A stretch of DNA of 24,680 nucleotides. Origin: Bacteroidia bacterium. Lineage in GTDB: Bacteria > Bacteroidota > Bacteroidia > Bacteroidales > Rikenellaceae. The position numbers and the translations under genes are program-made. Below are positions 15,736 to 23,448 of the stretch, piece by piece. Below the pieces are notes generated by a model that was not told the DNA's origin, did not search any database, and saw only the letters and a list, made by a program, of their open reading frames with translations. Position 1 is the stretch's first letter. The number at the start of each line of letters is the position of its first letter. Location of the stretch: assembly GCA_025999315.1 (NCBI GenBank), contig BNXD01000020.1:1-24680 (forward strand). Reading direction: 5' to 3'.

Positions 15736-15922
15736 TATTGCACGCCGGACGGGCGTGGAGCGTCCTTTCGGAAGGGGGCGTTTCGAGTTCCGACCGGTCG
15801 AGTCCTGCACCCCCCAAAGCGGAAAGGCGCGGAAAGGTCGACGAGGCCTGGCCGGGGCTACACTAAAAACACACATAATTATATAGATTGTATAATTCTT
15901 ATCTTATCAGCCGATTGCAGAA
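15736..15922 (+). ncRNA. Structured GC-rich leader or small RNA of unknown family
   Basis: A region of about 190 nt with no supported open frame lies downstream of the strong promoter. Pairings seen are GGACG/CGTCC (hairpin within about 15747-15765), or as an alternative CCTT-TCGG-AAGG across the next bases. There is also the palindrome CGACCGGTCG (about 15791-15800) and a GGGGG/CCCCC pairing bracketing it. I checked for tRNA, SRP RNA and tmRNA hallmarks and found none. It may be a cis-acting leader of the next gene or a separate RNA; no terminator is seen before the GT5-like gene. Confidence 0.25.
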
Positions 15923-15934
15923 TACCTCTACCCG

Positions 15935-16747
15935 ATGAGTCAGCCCAAGATCCTCTTTGTTTGCCAGGAGATGACGCCATATCTGCCCGACTCGGCCATT
16001 GCTACCGGTTCGAGAGAGTTGTTGCATGCCGTCTATGAGCGGGGGTTCGAGGTGCGCACTTTCATGCCCAAGTACAACTGCATCAACGAACGCCGCAACC
16101 AGCTGCACGAGGTGATCAGGCTCTCGGGGATGAACCTCATTATCGGCAACAACGACCACCAGCTGGTGATCAAGGTGGCTTCGATACCATCGGTGCGCGC
16201 GCAGGTCTATTTTATCGACAACGACGACTATTTCTCGCGCAAAGCCACCACGATCGACCCTCAGGGCGAGCCATTTGCCGACAACGACGAGAGGGCGATA
16301 TTTTTTGCCCGCGGGGTGGTCGAGACGGTCAAAAAACTGCGCTGGCAACCCGACTTCATACACTGTGTAGGGTGGTTCTCGGCTATTGTGCCCATCTATC
16401 TGCGCAGCGTTTTTGCCGACGATCCGATGTTCAGGGATGTGAAAGTGCTCCTTTCGCTCTATGACAACGGCTTTTCGGGCGCGCTGAACAGTGGTTTCCG
16501 TGCCAAGATGGAGGCGGAGGGCGTCGCGAGCGAAAGGCTCGAAACGCTGGACGATCCCACCTATGCCAATCTGATCGCCTGCGTGTTGCGCTCTGTGGAC
16601 GGGGTGGTGCTCGAGGAGCCGATCGACCCGCAACTGGCACAGTTGGTGAAGGATTCGGGACGCATGATCATGGAGCGCAGCGGCGTCGAAAGAGAAGATT
16701 GGGACAAGTATAAGATTTTCTATGAGCAAGTGCAAAACATGGATTAG
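15935..16747 (+). CDS. Short GT5-like (glycogen/starch synthase N-domain) protein
   Basis: A 270-residue protein related to only the N-terminal half of GT5 glycogen synthases. The opening strand KILFVCQEMTPY and the stretches INERRNQLHEVIRLSGMNLIIG, VYFIDNDDYFSRK and DDNDERAIFFARGVVETVKKLRWQPDFIHCVGW are conserved in a Bacteroidales family of the same short length. The C-terminal GT-B domain that binds the nucleotide sugar is absent. The usual KxGGL motif near the N-terminus is replaced by SAIATGSRELL. It is therefore unlikely to be a working glycogen synthase despite the common annotation; a regulatory or carbohydrate-sensing role is an inference. Its 3' end overlaps the DUF4270 gene by 26 bp, indicating co-expression. 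Confidence 0.85.
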   Translation: MSQPKILFVCQEMTPYLPDSAIATGSRELLHAVYERGFEVRTFMPKYNCINERRNQLHEVIRLSGMNLIIGNNDHQLVIKVASIPSVRAQVYFIDNDDYFSRKATTIDPQGEPFADNDERAIFFARGVVETVKKLRWQPDFIHCVGWFSAIVPIYLRSVFADDPMFRDVKVLLSLYDNGFSGALNSGFRAKMEAEGVASERLETLDDPTYANLIACVLRSVDGVVLEEPIDPQLAQLVKDSGRMIMERSGVEREDWDKYKIFYEQVQNMD

Positions 16748-18158
16748 AGGGGCTGCCATGTCCCTTTTTTCGGCTATCTATATGGCGGGATGTGTCTCGG
16801 TCGACGATCAGCTGGGGTTGGACCTGGTGCCCGACGATCAGCAGGCCATAATTCTGATCGACACGCTGACCATCGGCATCGAGAGCTACCAGACGCTGCC
16901 CGACTCGATGGTCACCAGCAATCAGGGCTACATCATGTGCGGCATTATGGGCAGCGCCGACGCCGGAGCGACCACCGCTTCGGGGGGGATGCAGTTCCTG
17001 CCCGAGGACAAGGGGCTCACCTTCGGCTACAATCCGGTGATCGACTCGGTGTTCATGTCGCTGGTCGTTTACAACGTTGTCGGCGACACCACACTGGCCA
17101 AGGCGAAGGATTACTATATCTACGAGATCAAAGAGGGGGCTTTAAGCTACGATTCGACCTACTACGCCTTTTTCGACCCCTCGACGGCGATCCATCCCAA
17201 CCCGCTGTTCCGTTTCAGTTTCAGCGGATCGGCGCATCTGGGCTACAGGGTCAACCTCACCGATCCGGCCAACATCCTCCCCGAGGGGCAGGCGTTCCTC
17301 GACCGTCTGACGCAGGTAACCGCCGAGGACAGCGAGAGCGCCGAGACGTTTCACAACAAGTTCGGCGGGCTGTGGATCGCCCCCGACCCGGCCACTACCC
17401 CTGCCGACGGAGCCATCTGCTACATCTATCCGAGCATAACCTACAGCAGCCTCGAGTATGACAGCTACCTGACCGTCCATGCCCGCAACTTCGACCAGAG
17501 CGCTCCGGCGGTTGTCAAGGATACTCTGACGCGATACTATTTCTTCACCTCGGTCAACGCATCGGTCACTTCGCTCTCGCACGACTATACGGGCACCCCC
17601 GTGCAGGCGGCCCTGGCCAACGGCACGACGACCGTCTCGCCTGTGGTCTACAGCCATTCGCCGGCAGGGGCGACACCCATGCTGCGCTTTAGCGACGCTT
17701 TCACCCAAACGCTGCGGGGGATGATGACCCACAACGGGGTGCAGTACGGCTCGCTGGCCATCAACCGCGCCGAGATACGGATTCCCGTTGCGGACAACAC
17801 GATCCCGTTTCTCAACCGCTCGCCGCAGAGACTGGGGATGTACTACAATTACAACACCTACTCACCGATGCCCGACTTTGTCTTCAACGCCTACGGCGCG
17901 GGGTATGAGAGCTACTACGGCGGCTATCTGCAGCGGGCCAAAAGCTACTACTCGATGGACATCACATCCTATGCCCAGCGTCTGGCCACCGGCGCGTCGA
18001 CCACCCCCAGAGAGATATATCTCGGCATGATGCCCACCGCCATAAGCGATTACTATACAGGCTACTACTACTCTTTTGAGAATGTCTTCACGGACGCCTT
18101 TACGGCCATCGACTCCGGCGCGATAAAGGTCATATTGACTTATACTCTTGTAAAATAG
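16722..18158 (+). CDS. DUF4270 lipoprotein
   Basis: A 478-residue predicted outer-membrane lipoprotein of the Bacteroidetes DUF4270 family; function unknown. Residues 1-23 form a lipoprotein signal ending in MAGC (Cys24). It is followed by the family-typical acidic start VSVDDQLGLDLVPDD. The rest is beta-rich, Tyr/Ser/Thr-rich and without membrane segments. It contains recurring strand patterns such as INRAEIRIPV (about 347-356) and a Tyr-dense zone GAGYESYYGGYLQRAKSYYSMD before the C-terminus. The ATG at 16722 lies within the upstream GT5-like gene (26-bp overlap), and topA begins 10 bp after the stop, so all three are one transcript. The same GT5-like/DUF4270 pairing is known in other Bacteroidales, which suggests linked roles that are not defined. 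Confidence 0.88.
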   Translation: MSKCKTWIRGAAMSLFSAIYMAGCVSVDDQLGLDLVPDDQQAIILIDTLTIGIESYQTLPDSMVTSNQGYIMCGIMGSADAGATTASGGMQFLPEDKGLTFGYNPVIDSVFMSLVVYNVVGDTTLAKAKDYYIYEIKEGALSYDSTYYAFFDPSTAIHPNPLFRFSFSGSAHLGYRVNLTDPANILPEGQAFLDRLTQVTAEDSESAETFHNKFGGLWIAPDPATTPADGAICYIYPSITYSSLEYDSYLTVHARNFDQSAPAVVKDTLTRYYFFTSVNASVTSLSHDYTGTPVQAALANGTTTVSPVVYSHSPAGATPMLRFSDAFTQTLRGMMTHNGVQYGSLAINRAEIRIPVADNTIPFLNRSPQRLGMYYNYNTYSPMPDFVFNAYGAGYESYYGGYLQRAKSYYSMDITSYAQRLATGASTTPREIYLGMMPTAISDYYTGYYYSFENVFTDAFTAIDSGAIKVILTYTLVK

Positions 18159-18168
18159 CGATACGCAG

Positions 18169-20511
18169 ATGAAGGATAATCTGGTGATTGTCGAGTCGCC
18201 CGCCAAAGCAAAAACGATCGAAAAGTTCCTCGGAGAGAATTATACCGTACGGTCGAGTTACGGCCATGTGCGCGACCTGGTCACCAAAGGCCTGGGGGTC
18301 GACATCCAGAACGGATTCGCCCCGCAGTATGAGGTGGCCGACGACAAGGGCAAGGTGGTCGGCGAGCTTGCCAAGCTCGCCTCCGGCGCCAAGGCCATCT
18401 GGCTGGCTTCCGATGAAGACCGCGAGGGAGAGGCCATCGCGTGGCACCTCTCGCAGGTGCTGAAGTTGCCGACCGATAAGACGCGCCGCATAGTCTTTCA
18501 CGAGATCACCAAAAACGCCATCCTCGCGGCCATAGACAATCCCCGCGGCATCGATATGGACCTGGTGGATGCCCAGCAGGCGCGTCGTATCCTCGACCGT
18601 CTGGTGGGTTTCGAGCTTTCGCCCGTGCTGTGGAAGAAGGTCAAGCCCCATCTGTCGGCGGGCCGGGTGCAGAGCGTCGCGGTGAGGCTGATCGTCGAAC
18701 GCGAGAGAGAGATCATCGGCTTCGCCTCCAAACGCTACTTTCGCGTGGTGGGGCAGTTCTTTCTGCCCGACGCTCCGAAGAACATCTTCAGGGCCGAGCT
18801 GGGCAAGCGTTTCGACACGCGGGAGCAGACCCTCGAATTTCTGAACGCCTGCGTGGAAGCGAGCCATACGGTGCTCAGTTCGGAGCGTAAACCGGCCACC
18901 AAATCGCCCGCGCCGCCCTTCACCACCTCGACCCTCCAGCAAGAGGCCGGGCGCAAGCTCGGCATGAGCGTCGCCCGCACCATGGCGGTGGCCCAGCGAC
19001 TCTACGAGAGCGGTTACATCACCTACATGCGTACCGACTCGGTCAACCTTTCGGCCGAGGCCATAGGCTCGATCAAACGGGAGGTCGTTTCGCGCTTCGG
19101 CGAGAACTACTCGCAGGTGCGCAACTTCAAAACCTCCACCAAAGGGGCGCAGGAGGCCCACGAAGCCATCCGCCCCTCGTATGCCGACCGCCACACCATC
19201 GAGGGTTCTTCGGACGAGAAACGTCTCTACGAGCTGATCTGGAAGCGGGCGGTGGCCTCGCAGATGGCATCGGCGCAGATCGAAAAGACGGTGGTGGTGA
19301 TCGACGTCAGCTCGCGTCCCGAGCGTTTTACGGCTACGGGCGAGGTGATCCGGTTCGACGGATTTCTGCGTCTGTACTCCGAGTCGTCGGACGATGCCGC
19401 CGCCGAGGGCGACGACAACACCCTGCTGCCCGACATGAAGGTGGGCCAGGGGATAACCAGGGACGAAGTTACGGCCACCGAGTCGTTCACCCAGGCTCCG
19501 CCGCGCTACAGCGAGGCATCACTGGTCAAACGCCTCGAGGAGCTGGGCATAGGACGCCCGTCGACCTACGCCCCGACCATCACCACCATCATCAACCGCG
19601 GTTACGTCGAGAAGGGCAGCCGCGAGGGCGAGAAACGCGCCTACCTTCGCATCACCCTCGCCGCCCAGGACAAGTTGAGCGAGAAGAGCCTGACACAGAA
19701 CGCCGGAGCCGAGAAAAACAAGCTCTTCCCGACCGACATCGGCATGTTGGTGACCGACTATCTGACCGAGCAGTTCTCCGCTATCATGGACTACAACTTT
19801 ACGGCCAACGTCGAGCAGGAGTTCGACAACATAGCCGAGGGTAAAGAGCAGTGGGTGGCGATGATAGAGACGTTCTACAGGAATTTTCACCCTACGGTGG
19901 AGAGCGCCATGGACTCTACGCCTCAGAACCGCAACAACCTGCGTGTGCTGGGCGTCGATCCCACTACGGGACGTCAGGTCTCGGCCCGCATCGGGCGTTT
20001 CGGCCCCATGGTGCAGATCGAGGCGGCGGAAGAGGGCGAAAAACCCCGTTATGCCAGCCTGCGCAAAGGACAACTCATCGAATCGATCACCCTGTCGGAA
20101 GCGTTGGAGTTGTTCGACATGCCCCGCAATCTGGGGCAGCACGAGCAGAAGGATGTGGTGATCGGGCTGGGGCGGTATGGACCTTATGTGCTGTATGACA
20201 AAAAGTTCACCTCGCTGGACAAGACCGACGACCCCTATACGGTAACCATCGAGAGAGCGGTGGAGATCATCCGTTCGCGCGAGACGGGCGGAGCAGCCGG
20301 AGGCAAGACACCCCTCAAAAGTTTCGAGAGCGAGCCGCGGATCGACATATTGAAGGGCATCTACGGCCCCTACATGGCTTGCGAAGGCAAGAATTACCGC
20401 ATCCCCAAAGGCACCGATCCCATGGAGATCACCGAAGCGCAGGCCCGCGAGATGATCGCCAACGCCCCCGCCCCCAAACCCCGTCCGCGAGGCCGCGGGG
20501 CCAAAAAATAG
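18169..20511 (+). CDS. topA: DNA topoisomerase I
   Basis: Type IA topoisomerase that relaxes negative supercoils by transient 5'-phosphotyrosine cleavage of one strand. The 780-residue product has an N-terminal Toprim domain with VIVESPAKAKTIEKFLG (Glu9) and the acidic cluster SDEDREGE (Asp82, Asp84, Glu86). The active-site tyrosine is in GYITYMRTDSVNLS at residue 286. HEAIRPS and the GIGRPSTYAPTI helix follow. The C-terminal third lacks the four-cysteine zinc ribbons of the E. coli enzyme. It carries repeats of the Toprim_Crpt type instead (IGRFGPMVQI, GLGRYGPYVLYDKKFTSL, GIYGPYMACEGKNYRIPKG) and a basic tail PRPRGRGAKK. It is the last gene of the operon with DUF4270, with a stem-loop at 20677-20723 as likely transcript end. 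Confidence 0.98.
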   Translation: MKDNLVIVESPAKAKTIEKFLGENYTVRSSYGHVRDLVTKGLGVDIQNGFAPQYEVADDKGKVVGELAKLASGAKAIWLASDEDREGEAIAWHLSQVLKLPTDKTRRIVFHEITKNAILAAIDNPRGIDMDLVDAQQARRILDRLVGFELSPVLWKKVKPHLSAGRVQSVAVRLIVEREREIIGFASKRYFRVVGQFFLPDAPKNIFRAELGKRFDTREQTLEFLNACVEASHTVLSSERKPATKSPAPPFTTSTLQQEAGRKLGMSVARTMAVAQRLYESGYITYMRTDSVNLSAEAIGSIKREVVSRFGENYSQVRNFKTSTKGAQEAHEAIRPSYADRHTIEGSSDEKRLYELIWKRAVASQMASAQIEKTVVVIDVSSRPERFTATGEVIRFDGFLRLYSESSDDAAAEGDDNTLLPDMKVGQGITRDEVTATESFTQAPPRYSEASLVKRLEELGIGRPSTYAPTITTIINRGYVEKGSREGEKRAYLRITLAAQDKLSEKSLTQNAGAEKNKLFPTDIGMLVTDYLTEQFSAIMDYNFTANVEQEFDNIAEGKEQWVAMIETFYRNFHPTVESAMDSTPQNRNNLRVLGVDPTTGRQVSARIGRFGPMVQIEAAEEGEKPRYASLRKGQLIESITLSEALELFDMPRNLGQHEQKDVVIGLGRYGPYVLYDKKFTSLDKTDDPYTVTIERAVEIIRSRETGGAAGGKTPLKSFESEPRIDILKGIYGPYMACEGKNYRIPKGTDPMEITEAQAREMIANAPAPKPRPRGRGAKK

Positions 20512-20676
20512 AGGCTCGAGAAGTGAACAACCTCAGAGTGTGAGGACAGCCATGTGAAGAGAGACCGGAAATGTATCTGCCGGTCGGAGAGAGCAGGCAG
20601 TAGTGGGCACAGCAGAAGCAGTTATATGAGATAGTGCAGGTTGCCGGGAGACTGGGGGGACCGGGGGACTGCAAAA

Positions 20677-20723
20677 AATAATCCTTTTAGAGTGGCGACA
20701 ATCGCCATTCTAAAAGGATTATT
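20677..20723. terminator. Probable bidirectional terminator hairpin
   Basis: Arms 20677-20698 and 20702-20723 pair over 22 positions with a single G-T wobble and a CAA loop. On the minus strand the stem is followed by a T run, a standard terminator form. On the plus strand there is no U tract. The position between convergent genes fits a shared terminator, although the SH3 gene stop is about 670 bp away. Confidence 0.6.
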
Positions 20724-20882
20724 GCTTTGACCTTGGATGTGTTACACTTTTTGTCAAGTCCCATTCCGCGGTTTTTTGGCGACCTCTGGCCTGCCGACCG
20801 GAAATCCCCGGTCAAGAGGGCAAGTGTCAAAGCAAACCGGCTTGATAGCGCTTAACTTGGCGGCGATTGCGGCCCGCGACCC

Positions 20883-21064
20883 GCAGCCCGCGGTGGGCTG
20901 TCCGAAAAGGCTGATCCCGATGCCGTCAGGCGAGGGCGTACAGGACAAAAGGTGCAGCCCGCAGCCGGCGGTGGCCTGTCCGAAAAGGCTGATCCCGATG
21001 CCGTCAGGCGAGGGCGTACAGGACAAAAGGTGCAAGCCCTCCGCTGGGGGCGGCTGCGGGCTGC
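20883..21064. repeat. Two fused R1 elements with 13-bp terminal inverted repeats
   Basis: GCAGCCCGCAGCC (20954-20966) and GGCTGCGGGCTGC (21052-21064) are perfect inverse complements bounding a 111-bp element with the core GATCCCGATGCCGTCAGGCG. A second copy immediately upstream repeats the same interior with a 78-bp period (TGTCCGAAAAGG at 20899 and 20977). The element is in opposite orientation to the copies at 1100-1209 and 7551-7675. Confidence 0.8.
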
Positions 21065-21389
21065 GCGGCTCTACGAGCCGCAATGACATCCAACGACACG
21101 CTATTGTTTCAGTTTGGCCCATCGTTCAATGTTAACACGCCCTAAGTTGGCAGGCGCCCATCTACGACTTTGGGACAGCCCTCCATCGACTCCTGCCCGA
21201 TCTCGACACGCTATGGCAGTGTCAAAACAATCTCGACTCCGTCTCAACTACGTTCATCGCGGGCATCTATCCACCGCCTGCGGGCCGAAAAACCTGCACC
21301 AACTCTCCTGCGCTTATGGATAGTTTATGGAGCGGGTCGCTAATTTTTACAAATGTCAACTGGGGCACACGACTTGACAACGTCGGAAT

Positions 21390-22199
21390 CTACACATAGA
21401 AACTCAGCGCGACGTAGCGGCAGACGATCCGGCCCGAGGCCACGATCCATATCACATGGTAGCTCGCTGCGCCGTCGCCTCCTTGCAGCCACAGGTAGAG
21501 CTCGCCCTCAGCTCCGATGCAGATGGTGGCCGTGTCGAGCGACAGGTCGAACAAATCCCCGATGCTCTCCCGCGGAAAGATCAGCGTCGTCTCCCTGCTG
21601 TCGGATGTCGCACTTCGGCCACCAGGCGTCGCCCCCCGGCCAAAAACCGGGACGGATCTGCCGCTGATGCCAACCGATTGCACCTGGCGACGGGGAACCC
21701 CGCCGTCCGTACCCCAGAACCGTGCGCCGTCGATGGTTTCGACCCCATATTGTCCCCGTCCGAGCTTGTGTTTGGCGGCGTCGAACGGGACAGTCTCGAT
21801 GGTGACCCTAAGACTGTCGTTGGCGTACACGGCGCGGGCATCGGTCGCCGAGCGCAGTTTCAGGGCGGGCATCTCGCGCAGGCGTTGCACGCGGCTGCGA
21901 TGGATGTACCCGACCCGTGGCCTCTGGGTCTGCGAGTTGGAAGCAAAGGGACGCCCCGAAACGTAATCAAAATAGTTGACATGGACCATGTCGACGAACT
22001 TTGTGCCGCCTGCGTCCTCGCCGTTCCAACAGTCGAAGGGCTGTCGGCGTGTGATACGGCCAACGATCTTTGACTGCACATCTCCCTGGCGTACATTGAC
22101 ATAGCCGTCATGATCGCGAATGACGGCAAAATCGTCCTGCGCATGACCGGCCGTCGCTGCGCAAACGGCGGCAACGACCATAATCGTAAAACGTTTCAT
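21390..22199 (-). CDS. Secreted SH3-domain protein
   Basis: A 269-residue exported protein of unknown role. The start is taken at 22199 because it gives a clean signal peptide, MKRFTIMVVAAVCAATAGHA (1-20). The longer reading frame to 22304 adds a tail with no such feature. The first mature domain (about 21-107) is a bacterial SH3 domain, shown by DHDGYVNVRQGDVQSKIVGRI and the closing GYIHRSRVQRL. These domains usually bind peptidoglycan or other envelope ligands. The remaining 160 residues are not recognised; they include FDAAKHKLGRGQYGVETIDG and end in a strand-like IVCRYVALSFYV. Monocistronic on the minus strand, converging on topA. Confidence 0.8.
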   Translation of the reverse strand: MKRFTIMVVAAVCAATAGHAQDDFAVIRDHDGYVNVRQGDVQSKIVGRITRRQPFDCWNGEDAGGTKFVDMVHVNYFDYVSGRPFASNSQTQRPRVGYIHRSRVQRLREMPALKLRSATDARAVYANDSLRVTIETVPFDAAKHKLGRGQYGVETIDGARFWGTDGGVPRRQVQSVGISGRSVPVFGRGATPGGRSATSDSRETTLIFPRESIGDLFDLSLDTATICIGAEGELYLWLQGGDGAASYHVIWIVASGRIVCRYVALSFYV

Positions 22200-22358
22200 T
22201 ATATCGGGGTGCGTTAATATTTCCGAGGGGTCTGTATCGGTTCGCGGCATGATCTTTTTATTTATAATACGAATTAACGGTCGAAACTTATATTTGATTA
22301 TCAATATTTATTGCTTAATCAATTTTTATGTCATGCGCCCTGAACTAAACTCTTTTCA

Positions 22359-22429
22359 TGTCACCCTGAGCGAAGTCGAAGGGTCTCGGCAATACTGCAT
22401 GAGATGCTTCGACTTCGCTCAGCATGACA
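22359..22429. repeat. R4 inverted pair
   Basis: TGTCACCCTGAGCGAAGTCG (start of copy one) and, on the opposite strand, TGTCATGCTGAGCGAAGTCG (start of copy two). Each copy has its own short stem that differs between copies: ACCC/GGGT in one and ATGC/GCAT in the other. The same element is widespread in bacterial spacers of several phyla; function unknown. Confidence 0.8.
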
Positions 22430-22590
22430 TGGGCGGAGATGGTTGCCTCCGGCTTTCTCCTCGCGGCTCGGCATAGCTCTAACAAGTTCGACTTTGCCCT
22501 CGCTCGCAGCGTCGGGTAGACTTCGCTCAGCATGACATGGTAAATTTCAACTGTTAATTCGCATTTATACAAATATACGAATATCCGGAC

Positions 22591-22628
22591 AAAAAAAGAG
22601 GCGACACACATATCTATGCGTGTCGCCT
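22591..22628 (-). terminator. Intrinsic terminator of the small secreted protein operon
   Basis: On the minus strand AGGCGACAC pairs with GTGTCGCCT (22599-22628), followed by a T-rich run (22591-22597). It lies about 27 bp past the stop of the last gene of the array. Confidence 0.85.
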
Positions 22629-22654
22629 GACTGAAGTGTCGGGCCTTCCGACCG

Positions 22655-22993
22655 TTATTCGTCCTTGATGAGGGCCTCGCGGAACTTGACAAACTCGTTC
22701 CAGCGCTCCTCGCCGCCCAGAATCTCCCTGCATTTGGCAACGCGGGCCTCGTCGATCTTCTTGCCCTCGGCCTTTTTCTGCTGGGGCGTCTTGTCCGACT
22801 TGTCGACTTCGTTTTTCTGTGCGGTGAACTCCTTGTAAGTCGCCATGAGCTGTTTCTTCTCGGCGGGAGTGATCACCTTGGCCTCGACAGCCTTGTCGAC
22901 TACCTCGGGCATGCGCGGCACCTTTTTCTGGTTTTGCGCCGACACTGCGCCCACGAGGACGATGGCGGCAACCAGCATCAAAAGTTTTTTCAT
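22655..22993 (-). CDS. Small secreted helical protein, paralogue 3 of 3 (Spy/CpxP-like layout)
   Basis: A 112-residue product with a signal peptide ending GAVSA (cleavage near residue 19-20) and a charged, Lys/Glu-rich mature part predicted to be all helical. It aligns along its full length with the two upstream genes: KAVEAKVITPAEKKQL, KKAEGKKIDEARVAK and the closing ILGGEERWNEFVKFRE. The arrangement of a [IV]T-x-x-[EQ]K motif early and a second amphipathic segment near the end recalls periplasmic Spy/CpxP chaperones with their LTxxQ motifs. That kinship is an inference from layout, not a detected domain. A single Cys in the mature part (KCREILG) is absent in the paralogues. It starts 4 bp after the previous gene and is followed by a terminator. 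Confidence 0.8.
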   Translation of the reverse strand: MKKLLMLVAAIVLVGAVSAQNQKKVPRMPEVVDKAVEAKVITPAEKKQLMATYKEFTAQKNEVDKSDKTPQQKKAEGKKIDEARVAKCREILGGEERWNEFVKFREALIKDE

Positions 22994-22997
22994 CGAG

Positions 22998-23327
22998 CTA
23001 CTCGCCCTTGTTCAGCCCGTCGCGGAACTTGGCAAAATCGGCCCACTTGTCGCCCAGCACCTTCTTGAACTCGGCAGTCTTCTCGGTGTCGATCTTTTTG
23101 TTCTCGGCTTTGCGCTCGGCCTCGTCCTTGCCGCTCTTTTTGACATCCTCTTTGGCTTTGTTGGCCTTCTGATTGATCTCCAGCATCTGACTCTTCTCAT
23201 CGGCGGTGATCACACCGGCTGCAGCGGCCTTGGTAGCGAGTTCGCCGAACGTGGGAGCCTTTTTCTGCTGGGCAGAAGCCACACTGAACATCAGCACGGC
23301 AGCCATCATCATAATTACTTTTTTCAT
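22998..23327 (-). CDS. Small secreted helical protein, paralogue 2 of 3
   Basis: A 109-residue product. Signal peptide MKKVIMMMAAVLMFSVASA, then mature QQKKAPTFGELATKAAAAGVI; no cysteine. Shared blocks with its neighbours are VITADEKSQMLEINQKANKAK, KAENKKIDTEKTAEFKKVLG and DKWADFAKFRDGL. Mature protein is rich in Lys, Glu and Asp and should be soluble and helical in the periplasm. It is 4 bp from paralogue 3 and 121 bp from paralogue 1; the latter gap has no clear terminator, so all three may be co-transcribed. Function not known. Confidence 0.8.
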   Translation of the reverse strand: MKKVIMMMAAVLMFSVASAQQKKAPTFGELATKAAAAGVITADEKSQMLEINQKANKAKEDVKKSGKDEAERKAENKKIDTEKTAEFKKVLGDKWADFAKFRDGLNKGE

Positions 23328-23448
23328 CGCAGTAAAAATTTAGGATTATTGTTGCGCTTTTTAGAGATAAAAACAGGGGAAATGTTAAACCGGTTTTGGA
23401 GGGTGTGTAATAACTTTTCAGGGTCTGCCGGCGGGCTGTCAGGGAGCC

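Larger units (their letters stand above)
20512..21389. repeat. Repeat-bearing gene-free spacer between convergent topA and SH3 protein genes
   Basis: Contents in order: plain spacer to 20676; a 22-bp-stem hairpin (20677-20723); GACCGG/CCGGTC hairpin (about 20797-20814); and R1 elements at about 20883-21064, including a 78-bp tandem duplication. From 21065 to 21389 no known repeat is recognised. One plus-strand frame stays open for about 85 codons from 21134 to 21397 without any usable start codon; it is not called as a gene. Confidence 0.7.
22200..22654. repeat. Gene-free spacer with R4 (CTGAGCGAAGTCGAAG) repeats and an R2 remnant
   Basis: The A+T-rich part (22255-22335) probably holds the SH3 gene promoter, although no exact TAnnTTTG is seen. 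R4 copies face each other at 22359-22387 and 22401-22429, and a third partial copy lies at about 22517-22539. Between them, 22470-22500 resembles R2 on the minus strand with AAC-TT-GTT at 22481-22488. Small open frames here are repeat translations. Confidence 0.75.

Noticed and set aside
15736..15860. Possible tRNA, SRP RNA or tmRNA
   Set aside because: A GGTCGAGTCC string resembles a T-arm, but no acceptor, anticodon or flanking stem pairs. The SRP GGAAGGAAGCAGCC-type core and tmRNA ends are absent.
20895..21030. CRISPR-like direct repeats
   Set aside because: Only two copies, 78-bp period with no unique spacers, and internal to an inverted-repeat element; no cas genes.
21134..21397. About 85 sense codons open on the plus strand ending near the SH3 gene stop
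   Set aside because: No usable start codon at its beginning, no domain recognised, and upstream sequence is repeat. It could be a gene remnant but cannot be supported.
22200..22304. 35-residue N-terminal extension of the SH3 protein
   Set aside because: It would bury the clear signal peptide that begins at 22199.
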